Part shown: in pieces, positions 63,939-64,000 of the stretch
How the letters are laid out: each line of letters starts with the position of its first letter
How positions within the stretch are numbered: the first letter of the stretch is position 1
Assembly (NCBI GenBank): GCA_028751875.1
Contig: CM054165.1
Location: 25,205,304-25,269,303 of the forward strand
Length of the DNA stretch: 64,000 nucleotides
From: Rapana venosa
Lineage: Eukaryota; Mollusca; Gastropoda; Neogastropoda; Muricidae
Reading direction: 5' to 3'
Translations under genes and position numbers: made by a program
The notes under the pieces: generated by a model
Seen by the model: the letters and a program-made list of their open reading frames with translations, nothing else
Databases searched by the model: none
Told to the model about the DNA's origin: nothing

Positions 63939-64000
63939 AACACTGGGACTGGGGGCCACGTACACAGGAGCGCGGCTAGGCGGCATCCTAGCGCCTTTCG
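63939..64000 (+). CDS. SLC22 transporter exon g (TM11), cut by window end
   Basis: After the acceptor ccccag, the first A completes AG+A (Arg). It reads TLGLGATYTGARLGGILAPF to the window edge. This fits the R-x-x-G-x-G-x-x-x-x-x-A-R-x-G-(G/S)-I-x-A-P conserved stretch at TM11 of SLC22 proteins. The 3' remainder (TM12, C-terminus) lies outside. Confidence 0.9.

Overview
This window looks like a stretch of animal nuclear genome, most likely a mollusc and probably a marine gastropod. That call rests on an intron-rich SLC22 transporter gene, several families of tRNA-derived SINEs whose cores I recognise from gastropod sequence (blocks like GGATGAGACNATAAACCGAGG and TATGGAATTTATATAGCGC), and APE-type LINEs of RTE and L1/Tx1 types. 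Nothing bacterial is present: there are no operons, rRNA genes, CRISPR arrays or convincing stand-alone tRNA genes. Most long open frames here are stop-free simple repeats or fragments of retrotransposons.

The one host gene I can support is a solute carrier 22 (organic cation/anion/carnitine-type) transporter on the + strand. Seven exons run in protein order: 27464-27669, 30317-30523, 40062-40301, 49736-49877, 61292-61374, 62959-63079 and 63939-64000 (cut by the window end). Every junction has AG/GT borders and compatible codon phases. The 5' exon(s) (TM1 and the large extracellular loop) were not found, and the 3' end lies beyond the window. The introns are almost wholly repeats, and nearly every one has its own private minisatellite.

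Layout. 1-3.0 kb: RTE-type LINE, minus strand, with an internal RT deletion. 3.4-4.0 kb: GAA-rich compound repeat. 4.0-9.5 kb: sparse sequence with microsatellites, tRNA-SINEs and an RTE 3' fragment. 9.9-12.3 kb: L1/Tx1-type LINE split by a nested SINE with a 12-bp target-site duplication. 13.0-13.9 kb: (ACC)n array. 13.9-26.2 kb: very noisy sequence that first repeats 11.3-13.9 kb in degraded form, then holds GT-rich repeats and a nearly full-length but shattered RTE LINE (21.9-25.0 kb). 26.5-64 kb: the SLC22 gene with minisatellites (44, ~31, ~50, 36, 35 and ~36 bp units), a 2.2 kb CTA/CTG trinucleotide tract, an RNase H-bearing LINE relic (37.2-38.5 kb), a second APE-type LINE on the minus strand (44.9-48.2 kb) and many SINEs.

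Sequence quality is uneven. About 13.9-26.2, 31.5-37.7 and 45.1-51 kb have inflated homopolymers and frequent indels typical of unpolished long-read consensus. The two SLC22 exons inside such sequence carry frameshifts, while those in clean sequence are intact. I found no convincing new biochemical system. The most interesting feature is a minisatellite at 26.93-27.46 kb whose every unit carries a copy of the 3' splice site and first codons of the adjoining SLC22 exon.
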